Below are positions 25,901 to 35,900 of a stretch of DNA of 64,000 nt, in pieces (positions within the stretch are counted from its first letter, which is position 1; each line of letters starts with the position of its first letter). A program made the translations under genes and the position numbers. This DNA comes from Anopheles merus (Eukaryota > Arthropoda > Insecta > Diptera > Culicidae), in contig NC_054084.1 in assembly GCF_017562075.2 (NCBI RefSeq), forward strand, positions 8,888,640 through 8,952,639, written 5' to 3'. Below the pieces are notes generated by a model, which saw only the letters and a program-made list of their open reading frames with translations, had not been told where the DNA came from and did no database searches.

Positions 25901-27521
25901 CTGCTGGGACTGCAGAAGTACGACTGGTACGTGGGCGACATGTCCCGGCAGCGTGCCGAGTCACTCCTCAAGCAAAACGACAAGGAAGGCTGCTTTGTGG
26001 TGCGCAAATCGTCCACCAAGGGTCTCTACACACTATCGCTACATACCAAAGTGTACGTATAGCCGTACAGGCATTGCAATTTACATCGGCGCAAAATACT
26101 CAAACCCATATTTTCCCCACCCCCCCCCCCCCCCCCCACAACAGACCACAGTCGCACGTGAAGCACTACCATATCAAACAGAATGCTCGCAGTGAGTTTT
26201 ACCTGTCCGAGAAGCACTGCTGTGAAACGATTCCGGATTTGATAAACTACCATCGCCATAACTCCGGTGGGCTTGCCTGTCGCCTTAAGACGTCGCCGTG
26301 CGACCGTCCAGTGCCACCGACGGCCGGTTTATCTCATGGTAGGTGATCGAATCCATGGCGCATGCAAGTGGCAAAGCGTTCCCAAGCTAACCGATAACAC
26401 TCTTACAGACAAATGGGAAATTCATCCCTCGGAGCTGATGATCCTGGAGGAGCTCGGCTCGGGCCAGTTCGGTGTGGTACGGCGTGCCAAATGGCGTGGA
26501 TCGATCGACACCGCGGTCAAGATGATGAAGGTTGGCACCATGTCCGAGGATGATTTCATCGAGGAAGCGAAAGTGATGACGTAAGTCGTTGAGAATGCTT
26601 CGCGTTACATTGCAAGAACAGAAAAAAAAGACTGTTCCTTTTTGTCATTCCAGTAAACTTCAACATCCCAATCTGGTGCAGCTGTACGGTGTCTGCTCGA
26701 AGCATCGCCCCATCTACATCATCACCGAGTACATGAAGCACGGATCGTTGTTGAACTACCTGCGAAGGCACGAGCAGTCGCTGATTGGCAACATGGGACT
26801 TCTCCTGGATATGTGCATACAGGTAAGTATGCGGTTTGAACCGACATTGTTCATGGAAACGAATGGACACTAAAGAATCACCATCATCCTCATCGGCAGG
26901 TCTGCAAGGGTATGTCCTACCTGGAGCGTCACAACTACATTCATCGCGATTTGGCCGCCCGCAACTGTCTGGTCGGTTCGGAAAACACAGTCAAGGTGGC
27001 GGACTTCGGTTTGGCACGGTACGTGCTGGACGATCAGTACACCAGCTCCGGCGGTACCAAGTTCCCCATCAAATGGGCCCCACCGGAGGTGCTGAACTAC
27101 ACGCGATTCTCCTCCAAAAGCGATGTTTGGGCATACGGTAAGAGCGGTTGGCTAGTGAAGATTCAATTATCTACATCTATATCTAAACATCAAATATCTG
27201 CATTTGCTTACACAGGTGTATTGATGTGGGAAGTGTTCACGTGTGGCAAGATGCCGTACGGTCGTCTAAAAAATACCGAAGTCGTTGAGCGCGTCCAGCG
27301 GGGAATCATTCTGGAGAAGCCCAAAGCGTGCGCAAAGGAAATTTATGATGTAAGCTATTTGGGCTCAAATAATTGCTGCAATAAATGCATTTAATTTTTA
27401 CATTGCTTTTTCCCTGCTTCAGGTCATGAAGAAGTGCTGGTCCCACAGTCCCGAGGACCGTCCCGGATTCCGAATACTGAAGGATCAACTGGCTGCCGTC
27501 GCCCAAGGACTCACCGATTAG
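8836..27521 (+). CDS. Btk29A: Tec-family non-receptor tyrosine kinase (Btk29A-like), short isoform, 11 exons
   Basis: Exons: 8836-8863, 22010-22440, 24519-24647, 25644-25724, 25793-26052, 26145-26338, 26409-26580, 26654-26822, 26900-27137, 27216-27349, 27423-27521. They total 1935 nt, or 644 aa, and every junction keeps phase with GT-AG ends. Domains: Gln-rich residues 11-153, linker 154-196, SH3 about 200-258, SH2 about 266-360 with the phosphotyrosine-binding FVVRKSS (Arg294), kinase about 385-640. Catalytic residues are all present: GSGQFGVV loop 391-398, Lys412, Glu427, gatekeeper Thr456, HRDLAARN (Asp505), DFG (Asp523), activation-loop Tyr535, PPE. It should phosphorylate tyrosines downstream of Src-type kinases and receptors; known Drosophila roles are ring-canal growth, genital development and epithelial morphogenesis. 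No PH or BTK motif is encoded in these exons, so this form would rely on SH3/SH2 contacts rather than phosphoinositides. The position of human BTK Cys481 is Ser463. Confidence 0.95.
10807..10832. repeat. (CT)n tract in Btk29A intron 1
   Basis: This is a near-perfect CT/GA dinucleotide run. In Diptera such tracts can bind GAGA-type factors, so it may have regulatory weight, but the sequence alone cannot show this. Confidence 0.8.
15462..15592 (-). mobile_element. tRNA-derived SINE, minus strand
   Basis: Read on the minus strand, an A-box-like TAGCGCCGTGGT (15585-15574) is followed 43 nt later by a B-box-like CGATCGAATCC (15542-15532). This is the spacing expected of a tRNA-type internal RNA polymerase III promoter. 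The body then runs into a tail of short TATAG/ACTATAG repeats at about 15462-15485, as SINE tails often do. No clear target-site duplication was found and the tRNA fold is not intact, so it is not a functional tRNA gene. The family name is not assigned. Confidence 0.5.
19870..19901. repeat. (CA)n microsatellite
   Basis: This is an uninterrupted CA dinucleotide run of about 32 bp in Btk29A intron 1, one of the longest perfect dinucleotide repeats in the window. A good length-polymorphism candidate. Confidence 0.9.
22010..22440 (+). CDS. Btk29A: Btk29A coding exon 2: Gln/Pro/Ser-rich low-complexity N-terminal region
   Basis: The acceptor TCGTTTTAG precedes the exon and the donor GTAGGT follows. 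It encodes residues 10-153: a short Ser/Asn-rich start (GTGSSPAQNSTRS), then long CAG/CAA stretches with up to six consecutive Gln interspersed with Pro, His and Ser, ending SSSSSLGNITPTFVAQPQ. The stretch is disordered by composition and is where length variation between strains would be expected. The other frames of the same exon read as Ala-rich or Ser-rich ORFs and are shadows. The exon ends in phase 0 and joins 24519 cleanly. Confidence 0.85.
22441..24518 (+). other. Btk29A intron 2 (about 2.1 kb)
   Basis: The donor is GTAGGT and the acceptor CGCGCCATAG. It contains a G-rich tract at about 23447-23469 and a TG repeat at about 23658-23677. I see no other feature. Confidence 0.7.
24519..24647 (+). 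CDS. Btk29A: Btk29A coding exon 3: linker before SH3
   Basis: This exon has 43 codons in phase 0-0 (acceptor CCATAG, donor GTAAGTAG). It encodes residues 154-196, starting SPTVNSFKTASLNGVG and ending TVTPGTPNTKAK. It is Gly/Pro/Asn-rich with no recognised domain, and lies where Tec kinases carry their proline-rich linker before SH3. I see no canonical PxxP class I/II SH3 ligand; PGTP and PGGP are present. Confidence 0.85.
24648..25643 (+). other. Btk29A intron 3 (about 1 kb)
   Basis: The donor is GTAAGTAG and the acceptor TTCTTCAACAG. The ORF overlapping its end (25210-25662) is an intronic shadow. Nothing else is recognised. Confidence 0.75.
25644..26052 (+). CDS. Btk29A: Btk29A exons 4-5: SH3 domain and first half of SH2
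   Basis: Exon 4 (25644-25724) begins the SH3 domain with KIVVALYPFKAIESGDLSL (ALYPF is the ALYDY-type motif). Exon 5 (25793-26052) completes it (HWWKVKD, then GYIPSNYV) and opens SH2 at YDWYVGDMSRQRAESLL, with the FVVRKSS phosphotyrosine pocket. The exon 5 donor is chosen as GTACGT at 26053, leaving GT, because joining to the A at 26145 restores codon GTA and the SH2 sequence HTKVPQSHVKHYH. Two nearer GT options break the frame. Confidence 0.93.
26120..26137. repeat. 18-bp poly-C tract in the acceptor of the SH2 exon
   Basis: Eighteen consecutive C residues form almost the whole polypyrimidine tract of the intron 26053-26144, just before ACAACAG and the exon at 26145. Such homopolymers change length easily by replication slippage and are error-prone in sequencing. 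Confidence 0.9.
26145..26338 (+). CDS. Btk29A: Btk29A exon 6: second half of SH2 and SH2-kinase linker
   Basis: The exon encodes HVKHYHIKQNARSEFYLSEK, then CCETIPDLINYHRHNSGGLA, and the linker CDRPVPPTAGLSH. It starts by completing codon GTA and ends with one base (G), joined to AC at 26409 to give Asp375. The donor is GTAGGTGA. The linker PVPPTAGL matches the position that docks between SH3 and kinase in autoinhibited Tec and Src kinases. Confidence 0.93.
26409..27521 (+). CDS. Btk29A: Btk29A exons 7-11: catalytic kinase domain to stop codon
   Basis: Exons 26409-26580, 26654-26822, 26900-27137, 27216-27349 and 27423-27521 are separated by introns of 73-78 nt. They encode an intact tyrosine kinase: ELGSGQFGVVRRAKWRG, DTAVKMMK (Lys412), ITEYMKHGSLLNYL, HRDLAARN, DFGLARY, DDQYTSSGG (Tyr535), SSKSDVWAYG and the C-lobe ending QLAAVAQGLTD, then TAG at 27519-27521. 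Every residue needed for catalysis is present, so the product should be active. Confidence 0.96.
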
Positions 27522-30255
27522 ACGAACTCGGTCGTTCCTGATTTGATTGAGTGGCATTTTACATTTCTCTCGATGATGACGATGATGCATATTAGTATAA
27601 GGCTAAGTTGATAAACTCTCGTACACTCGAAACGGTCTGAATCGATAGGGTTAGCGGATGGCAAGTGTAAATCTCCTCTCAAAAATCTTCCGACTTTTAT
27701 TATGAAATATTTTATTGTCTTTTCCTTTCCGGTAAGGTAATTTTTGTGGTAGGTTTTTGTTGTAACAATCTTCATGTAGCAAGTTTACAGTTGCCACATT
27801 GAAGCGAACCATTCTGCAGAGGAATGTGGAGGAATTGAAACACACGATCAGAGATAGAAGAAGAAAAAAAAACACACAGAAGACAGAGTGCCAGATTTAT
27901 ATGTTCTAGTATACGTTTGGGTTCCGTTTTGTACGGGTGACGACGGTATCGGGTGTGACGGCAAGCGAAACGTTGATTCGGGAAGCTTGCAACCATTGAA
28001 CGGACTGAGTGAAGCAAAGAGCTTGCCGCTTGATTGAGGGAGGATGCGATCGAAGGCGATAGCAAAGTAACAATAAACCGCGTGTGCGAATATTTGCTTC
28101 CTGTGCAGCAGTAGCAGCGCCGTCATACATTACTATCATTGTATCGTAAAGTCTATGGTAAATACTACTATCGATAACACAATTTAACAACAGCAAACTG
28201 CAGAAACCCATGGTACGACGGAACAGAGTGCATTTTCGGAATATCGCTAGTGATAAAAGGTGATGCGAAGTGAGCACGGTTTAAATCACGTGCTGCGATC
28301 ATTCCAAATACCCCCTCCTCAAAACCGTTGTGGTATTAGATTATGCAGGCATACTAATAAACATACACACAGACGATATACACAAATCTATCGTAACATA
28401 CCAGTTCTCTTATAGCTAAACAAAAGCATGGAAATCTTACGAACGAATAAATTCAAAACGTACGGCACTCTACTCCCTCTGCAGATGGATGTGAGCGGCC
28501 GTACAATCTAAGTTAGATTATTGTACTAACGACAAGGCAGCGTCGTCACAAATGCTGCTGCAATGGGAACATCTGGTAGAGAAAGTATTTAAGTGATATT
28601 TAAGATTATATTGACACGCACGTTCCCTGTTAAAGACCGGTTGCGCGTTTTGCTTTTCTCGTTCTCAATACCATCTCAACCCTTGCGTGAGCGCGCTTTA
28701 CGTTGGGAAGGATTGGACGGGATCGGTCCCATCCTTCCCTTGCTTTATTGTACATAGTTTCTTATTTTTCGAATAATGCAACTCCAATCGAGTGGGATCC
28801 GTTTCTCGTCCTCAGACTTAGTTAATGCAGACGGTTTTTTTTTGTTTGTTCGGAACGCAGTGACCGCACTCTGTGCGTGTCTCAACCGAACCGTTGTAGT
28901 GAATTGTACTCTTCCTGAGTCGGATCAGTCGAGACGATAGGGGAAAAAACTGTGTGGCAGGTTTGCAAACATTTGGCGCCACGAAACAGGATGGCACGTA
29001 GTACTACCATAGATAGCATTATGTTTTATTATTTAACCGTAACCGATCGTATTAGAAGCGAACGCTGTGCTTCACAACAGTTTGCCTGAATAACGAATGA
29101 TACGAATTACCGATGAAACTCAACTAGTAGCGATGGGTGGGTGGATGGACGATCTTACTGCGTAGCTGGCAGATATAGTGGCAAGCTCAGCTTCTACTGA
29201 TACTATTACTATGAACTACTACAACTACTATTACCTTTACTACCTAAGCAAAGGCGTTAATATCTCAAATCAAACGAACGTGCGCGAGGAACGACAGCAA
29301 ATGCCATTGGTTTTGTGTTTTTTATTTTATTTTCCAACAAATTAAGAATGCAACTCAAGTCAAATGTCCCCGATGTCGACCACGACCGCGCGCAGTAGTG
29401 TGGGGGAAGGATACATCTGCAGCGGTCAAACAAGGAATCTGCTAAGGAATCGTATGCTGCAAACGATCCATCTAATGGTATATATACACACACAAATACA
29501 CACACATATATATCTTACGTCCGCTGATGTGGTTGTTTAATGGATTTGAAATCAAAATGCAAATCGTACAAGATTTAACCAGATTCACCCGGTTGGAATA
29601 GTGTGAGACCGAGTGAGCATTATCGATGCGCAATGAAAATGCAAAACAAACCCAATAATGGAGCGTGCAAGCGCGGTTTGGTGAATAAAGTAGTAATAAC
29701 TACAGTTAGCATAGATATCAAAATATGTCCGAGCATACGTGTCGAAAACACACAAGAATACAATAACAGCAAGAAAAACACATTTCCGTGAAATCAGCTA
29801 ATCAGCTAATTAGTCGTTAAATCGTTTTCTTTTGAGGTTAGTGTACCGGAACAAAGCTCGTGCAGGTAGGCAGAAACGGTCAAACATAACATATGCAGTG
29901 GATTAAGTATATCAACAAAACAAGCAAACAAGCAAACAAACAAACAAACAAAACGCTAATCTAATTATTCGAGTGATTAAAAATGAACCCAAGAAATGGG
30001 AGGCGCGCGCATAAGAACGTTCACAACAATAACATGACTGATCGCCTGGTTTGTCGTTCGGTGTATTGTGACGGTTAATTTCTGGCACAAAACAGTGCAA
30101 CACAGTGCCAGACACATTTGGCGCATTTCCATTTGCTAAAAAAAATGCGAAAGCATTAAAACGGAAGTAAGCGAACGATACAGGCAATATGGCCGAATAC
30201 CGATGGAAATCTTATTGGATAGATGTCGATCCATTTTTTTTACACTACAAATAAA
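27522..30255 (+). other. Btk29A 3' region with several poly(A) signals
   Basis: No coding exon follows the stop codon. AATAAA hexamers on the + strand lie at 28072, 28356, 28446, 29684 and 30250, so several 3' ends, short and long, are possible. The region is AT-rich and contains CAAA repeats at about 29921-29951. Which signal is used cannot be decided from sequence. Confidence 0.4.
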
Positions 30256-32499
30256 CAAAACAGCAAAATGTCTTGTATGAAATGAAGAGGAAGGTGTTTG
30301 TATTGGACTAGCAACGAAACAGTTGTAATATCACAATAGATGTGCGTCGTAAAACAATTAAAACTCTATCGGTAAGTGTGTCAGCGCGAAAAATGGTTTA
30401 ATGAAAGTGATTTATTGTCTGTCCATTTGTAGAAAGCTCCAACCAGCTGGTGGTATTGGCAAGAGATACGATGTACCAAGAGCCAGCTCTGTACAGTACA
30501 CACCTTAATCGACCCGCCGACCGATACTTGCTACACCCGTGCTCAATTAACCAGGAACCAGGCGGAACCTTCACCAAAGGCTGATGATGTGTAACGCGAA
30601 GCAGTGGGAAGATGAACCTGTCTGATGCAGAGGCGTCTGTGTGTTTCCCTTTGGATGCACCCGAGCGACACAAACAACGACACACGTGCGTGACATCATG
30701 CTTCTAATTCAACTCTCTTCTTGCTGCGAAACGACTCGGGAGATGTAACGGATTTACGGATATCGAACGAATTGCCGAAAATGGTTAGAAATCGGTGTTC
30801 CCGACCGACCCCCATCCGAGGTCCGTTTTGAGTCCCGTGATCGAGTTTCACAGTGATGATCCATTTTGGGGGATGACTGGAAGCGCCCGCAAGCATCCAC
30901 CCTACCATATTATCGTAAAAGCTTACCCAGTTTGCACTTCGTTACCCCGTTGGATTGGGGCAGCTCGTATAAATTGCGGCGTGAAGAAGGAGGCCACCGC
31001 CGTCTAGGCGCGGTAGTAGTAGGCGAACCGAGTGAGTATGTCCGCGGATTGTCTCCACCTACGCCCGCGCTTAACGTGATGGAATACAGAGACCCTGCGG
31101 GGGTAAGGAAGTGCCTTGGAACGGTGTCGGTGTTTTTGCATACACACGGCCCGACCCGAGCGGGTTGCTGACCGCGGGCATACCCTCGCGCGATGGATGT
31201 GTCACACGGTTTTGGTAGTTGTACTGGTAGTCGTCGCCGTCGTCGTCGCTTGATCATTAAATCAACTTCAATCGCGTTACACAGCAGGGCAACTTTTCGT
31301 TTCACTCATCGTCGTCGTCGTGCTCAAGGTGTTCTATTGCCTAGCCCGGTTGTGTAGGTGTGACGAGGTAGGAAGTGTCCATAAAGCAGCATTTGCCTTC
31401 GATGGTACAAAACAAACGATCTTGCCTCGGGGGGAAGAACGAGAGAGCTACACTTAATAGTCAAAATCGGGAAGGTTTTGGAACATCGGAAACTTAGGAA
31501 ACGTTTGCCATAAACGGTAAAAGAACAAATTTAAAAGGTGGACAAGTTAGTGGACCGCAATGTGAGTGGATTAACGGTAAGTAAAAGGTAAGATACAGAG
31601 AGTGGTTTGAAGAATGACAATTCAAATGTCACACTTATTTAGGTGAGGAAGCCTGCCGTTTGCTTTCGAAGTCCGCAAAATGCGAAAATATTATTAAGAT
31701 TAGATAAAAACGAGTCCATTTCGGAAGCGTACAGCAGTTTACTAACTGTCAAACAATATATACTTTTTTGGGGATTTTTCGTGTTCCGTCTTGAATTATG
31801 GATTGATCGTAAAGCAGCTATTATTTGTTTCAAGTGTAGCTTTTGGCTAAGATTGAATAGTTTAGTTGGATTAGGTACATTCTTGCCCAGGTAATTTTTA
31901 GATTAAGTATGGTACATTAAAAGTATTATAATAATAAATGAATACATAAACGTTAGTAATAATACATAAATCAAAATAATTTTGTTTTTTTTTGCACAAC
32001 TTACCCAACATTCTCTATTAGCTTTATTTAATACAACAACAATTGTCCATGGCTACCACTAAAAACATAAAAGATAAATAAGTTAAAAATTAAAATAAAT
32101 AAATAATGAAAGCAAAAAAAAAACTACAACCCCGGACCGTTTGGATCCACCCATTCGCTTTGCTCGAGGCACTCAATACCACGCGTGTGCCAAACTGGGG
32201 AGCCATTCACTCGCAACCATAGTCTTTTTCATTCTACGTTTCTACCTGAGACTCCATCATTTTAATTTGGTTTTAAATTAATTCGATAAAATTTGCCATA
32301 ACTGTGCAACAATCGCTAAAAAACATTAAAATTATTTTTAAAATATGTCACCTTCAAATTCTTATAACAAAAAATAAGCAGCTGTGGAGGTAAAATCAAC
32401 CGAATGTTCATCCGAAAATGAACACACGCTATCCCCCCCCCCCCCCACATAGGGGGGAGACCCACTCACTTGGGAGGGTATATTAGTACCCAACCGACC
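30256..32499. other. Intergenic region, no gene seen
   Basis: Moderately GC-rich to 31350, then AT-rich. Short ORFs on both strands have no recognisable family and no flanking splice pattern. A C-tract lies at about 32433-32446. Confidence 0.5.
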
Positions 32500-32822
32500 G
32501 TCGCCTCGATTCATTCACGGAATAAACAGCGAACAGAAACGAACGAATCGAACGGAGACGGCCGCGCGCTGCTCCAGTTGCTGACGGTTAGTAAACGGGT
32601 TTGAATCAGAAATATCAGAAGCGCTGTGTGTGTGTGATGCTTTTAATGGAATACAGGGTGTAAAAAACAGTGAAAATAGTGTGCATTTTAAAAGATAGTT
32701 TTAACGGGACTGTTTTGCGAAAAGAGTCTCCAACAAGACTGATGAAAAAAAGGGACTCGAAGTGCTCAGTGTCAAATTGCTGCTTACTAATTTGTGATCA
32801 TGGCTTGCTTTTCGTTTTACAG

Positions 32823-32925
32823 AGTGTGCAACGTGTGAAAGTGTTGGAACAAAATATTGAGAAAATAAAGCACAACTTTAGCGAAAAGGAAACGAACTGC
32901 CCAAAACGCAACGCAATCAAGTGCG
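32823..32925 (+). other. Possible exon (untranslated or unknown small gene)
   Basis: A strong acceptor (TTTCGTTTTACAG) at 32822 and a strong donor (GTAAGTGTG) at 32926 bound 103 nt. One frame is open throughout and reads as a charged, helix-prone segment (VKVLEQNIEKIKHNFSEKE). An upstream donor-like GTTAGT at 32587 could end a first exon at about 32500-32586. The open frame does not continue into the SHIPPO exon at 40607 without a stop, so if it belongs to that gene it is 5' untranslated. Function unknown. Confidence 0.3.
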
Positions 32926-35900
32926 GTAAGTGTGTACAAGTGTTTAGAAGAAAAGGATAAAAAACTAAAGAAAGGCTTTTCCATCATCTTTCCCATTTAC
33001 TGACTTGTGTGTGTGTTGCTAAAACAAAACCTCTACCATCATCATCTTGCTTGCAAACGCGGGCGCGCAGTAGTATCGTGTCTGGTAACAAAACAGCTGC
33101 CCATAAACCTTCGTGTGCTACTACTACTACTACTACTGTTGTGTTCAACAAATTGTTAACCAAAAACATCGCCTGCAACGCGATTTCACACGGACTGCTC
33201 TTCCCTAACACGACCAAACACCCTCCAACAGTTGCACATTCTGATGCACTACCCCTTATGAAACTGGAGGCATTTTTCACGCAACGAGGAATGAATGGTG
33301 GTTTCCTCCCCTCTCTTTCAAAAACTCTCTGCGTGCAGTTTTGTGCCCCAACACCCCCTGCAGAGACATTGCCGAGCAGGCAAAGAAATTCCCGTATAGC
33401 CGTACCACTCCGCCTTGCACACTCACCCTGCATTTCCACCAACGGAATTCCGTATCGATTTATCTTGATGTCACGGATACAGGAACACGAGCTTAATGCA
33501 AAAAAAAATAACACACCAGAACAGCAAACGGCAAACACACAAATAAACCAAAACTCACGAAATCGAGGCCTACTGCTGCTGGTGAGGCGAAAAAACACCG
33601 AGACGTCCTGCGTGTTGCTAGGACAGCGGAACATTGATGAGCAAAAAAAAGGAACCCACAGTCTACTACAATGCGCGAACTTTCTCAGACCTTCGGGTTG
33701 GGGGTAGAGTAGAGTGGGAGTTTGTTGGTGGGGTTCGTTTTGGTTCGTTCTAGTAGTGGCGTCCTTATTTATTGGGGAGCGACTATGGTGAAGACCTTAA
33801 CTATGGTGAGGACCATAGTCGTCCGTCTGACTTTGGTTTCGATTTCATCGCTGGGTTTATAATTTTTGAGCCTCGCTTCTTGCTTTTTTATAATTAATGG
33901 GACTTTTAAAGAATAATTTCCTTCCCCTGACCACTTTATTTACTTCCTTGTGAAAGTAAGTAGTCGCCTGCCGAAGCTTTCTCATTTCCCATGCAAAATG
34001 ATACCGATCTAAACCGTGGCTCAACACGCGTTCCGGCGTGCTGTGCTATAAACACGGCTATTAGGGAAGGCTACACTAAAAAAACCTTCCCCAGAACGAC
34101 AAGCAGAGGACCGTTTGGCAATCAGGACTCTTTGGCTGTGTCATAAAACGTTACTTAATCCAATTTATTCGCAGCAAACGGTGTACCGTGACACCCGTGT
34201 GATGCGATTAACCTTGCCGAAGGAAGGAAGATTGTGATCAGAAAATAAGCTTTTTTTCGTTTGGTGATTCTCACTGATTCTCACGGCGAGGAAAGCGAAG
34301 AGCCAAGCATATGCAAAGTGATATGAAATAAAAGCAGCAAACAAACAAATCGGTTGATAAATATGATAAACATTTTAAAGGCCGTGTTGGGCCCCGCAAA
34401 TGAAGTTGTCCGACCACTCCTCAGAACAGGTTTGGTTAATTAGAAAAAAAAATGCCGAAAAATGCCACAAAGCCCTTGCTTTTTTTGGTTAAAATTTTGG
34501 CAAATATTCACCCCGTATTTCAAAGGGGTTTTATTGCGACCGGTTTGCCTTTTCCGCTGGTGCGTTTCGCTTGTCCAGAGAAGCAGATGCAAATGTGTCT
34601 TACAGCCCCCAATTGGTATTTTTGCTCCTCTGCTTCAGTTAGTTTGCTCGTATGGAAATGCGTACCAGACAACTTTCAGTCGACCCTTTCGGGTTCATTT
34701 CAATAATACCGGGTGGGGGGTTGGGGGGAGCTCTTCTTGTCTGCCCCTTTGCTGTTTGTTTACCAGCCGTTTCCCTGACATCCTGCCCATTCCGGCGGCC
34801 GCTTGCTGCTCGATGGCTCCGAAGCAATCCGACCTTCGGTATTGCGGATTCCCGATTTCCGGTCTGGTTAGTCTTTGCACTTTGCACACGGTGGAATAGA
34901 GGGGGGAAACTGGGTCACCGATACCTACGGCAAACCTACGCAACATATTTGCCCGATAAGCACACCGGGGGAAGAAGAGAAAAGAAGGGAAGTTTGGTGC
35001 TTGTTTGTTTATTTGTTGGGTGAAATCCCGGCGCTCCTGCATCCTGTAGGTTGTGTGTGGAAAGCATTTAAAAACAGGACTCTTTTAGACAAAGTTTTAA
35101 CCATGTAAAAATCGGGCACGATGATACTTTAGCACAAAACAAACGCTAAATGAATGTAAACCCCGATTCGTTCGTATCGCTCGATGCTAACGAGACTCGA
35201 TAGGGTGATAGCTCCTTTCGACTTAAACTACGCATAACGGGTGGAAGAACGCTAGAACGCTCGAAACATTGGAGTGGGTTTTGCTCTAGAATTGGACACC
35301 GTTTCTCCACTCCTGCTGGGGCCGGTAGTGAGTGGCGGCGGTGGAAACCAGTTCCGCTAACGCACAACAACAAGTTCCAGTTTCCAATTAACCCTTCTAG
35401 CGACGGCGAGACACACAAACACAGAGTGTGGAATATGTAAATCGTTCTCGACGTGCGAGATTTTCGACCGAATGACTGCAACGACGGTTAAAGCAACGAA
35501 CTCTCCGTGTAATAGTTGTTTTGATTTTTTGCCCCCCTTTCACGACACACGTGTATCATGGATTTATCTCTGTTAAGGAGTCAGCCCTTTTTTATATTTA
35601 AAATTTGTATCATATATAGAGAGCGAACGAAAAAAAGCACTTTCGACGTGTGACACATTTCTTCCACACCACACCCGTGATATGAATAAATCATTGCATT
35701 AAGGAGAGCGACAGACTGGCTTAATGTGCCACAATTTGCGCCACATGGCAAACGTTTGCTAACATGTGGCTATCGAGTGAGTTCCCTTCTTTTTAAACGC
35801 CTGGTTTGGCGTACCAGTGTGGGAGCGTTGTGGGCAATAAAAACATGCGTGCAGCTTTTGCGTCTGCAACTAAGTAACGACTCCACCCGAAAGCTCCACC

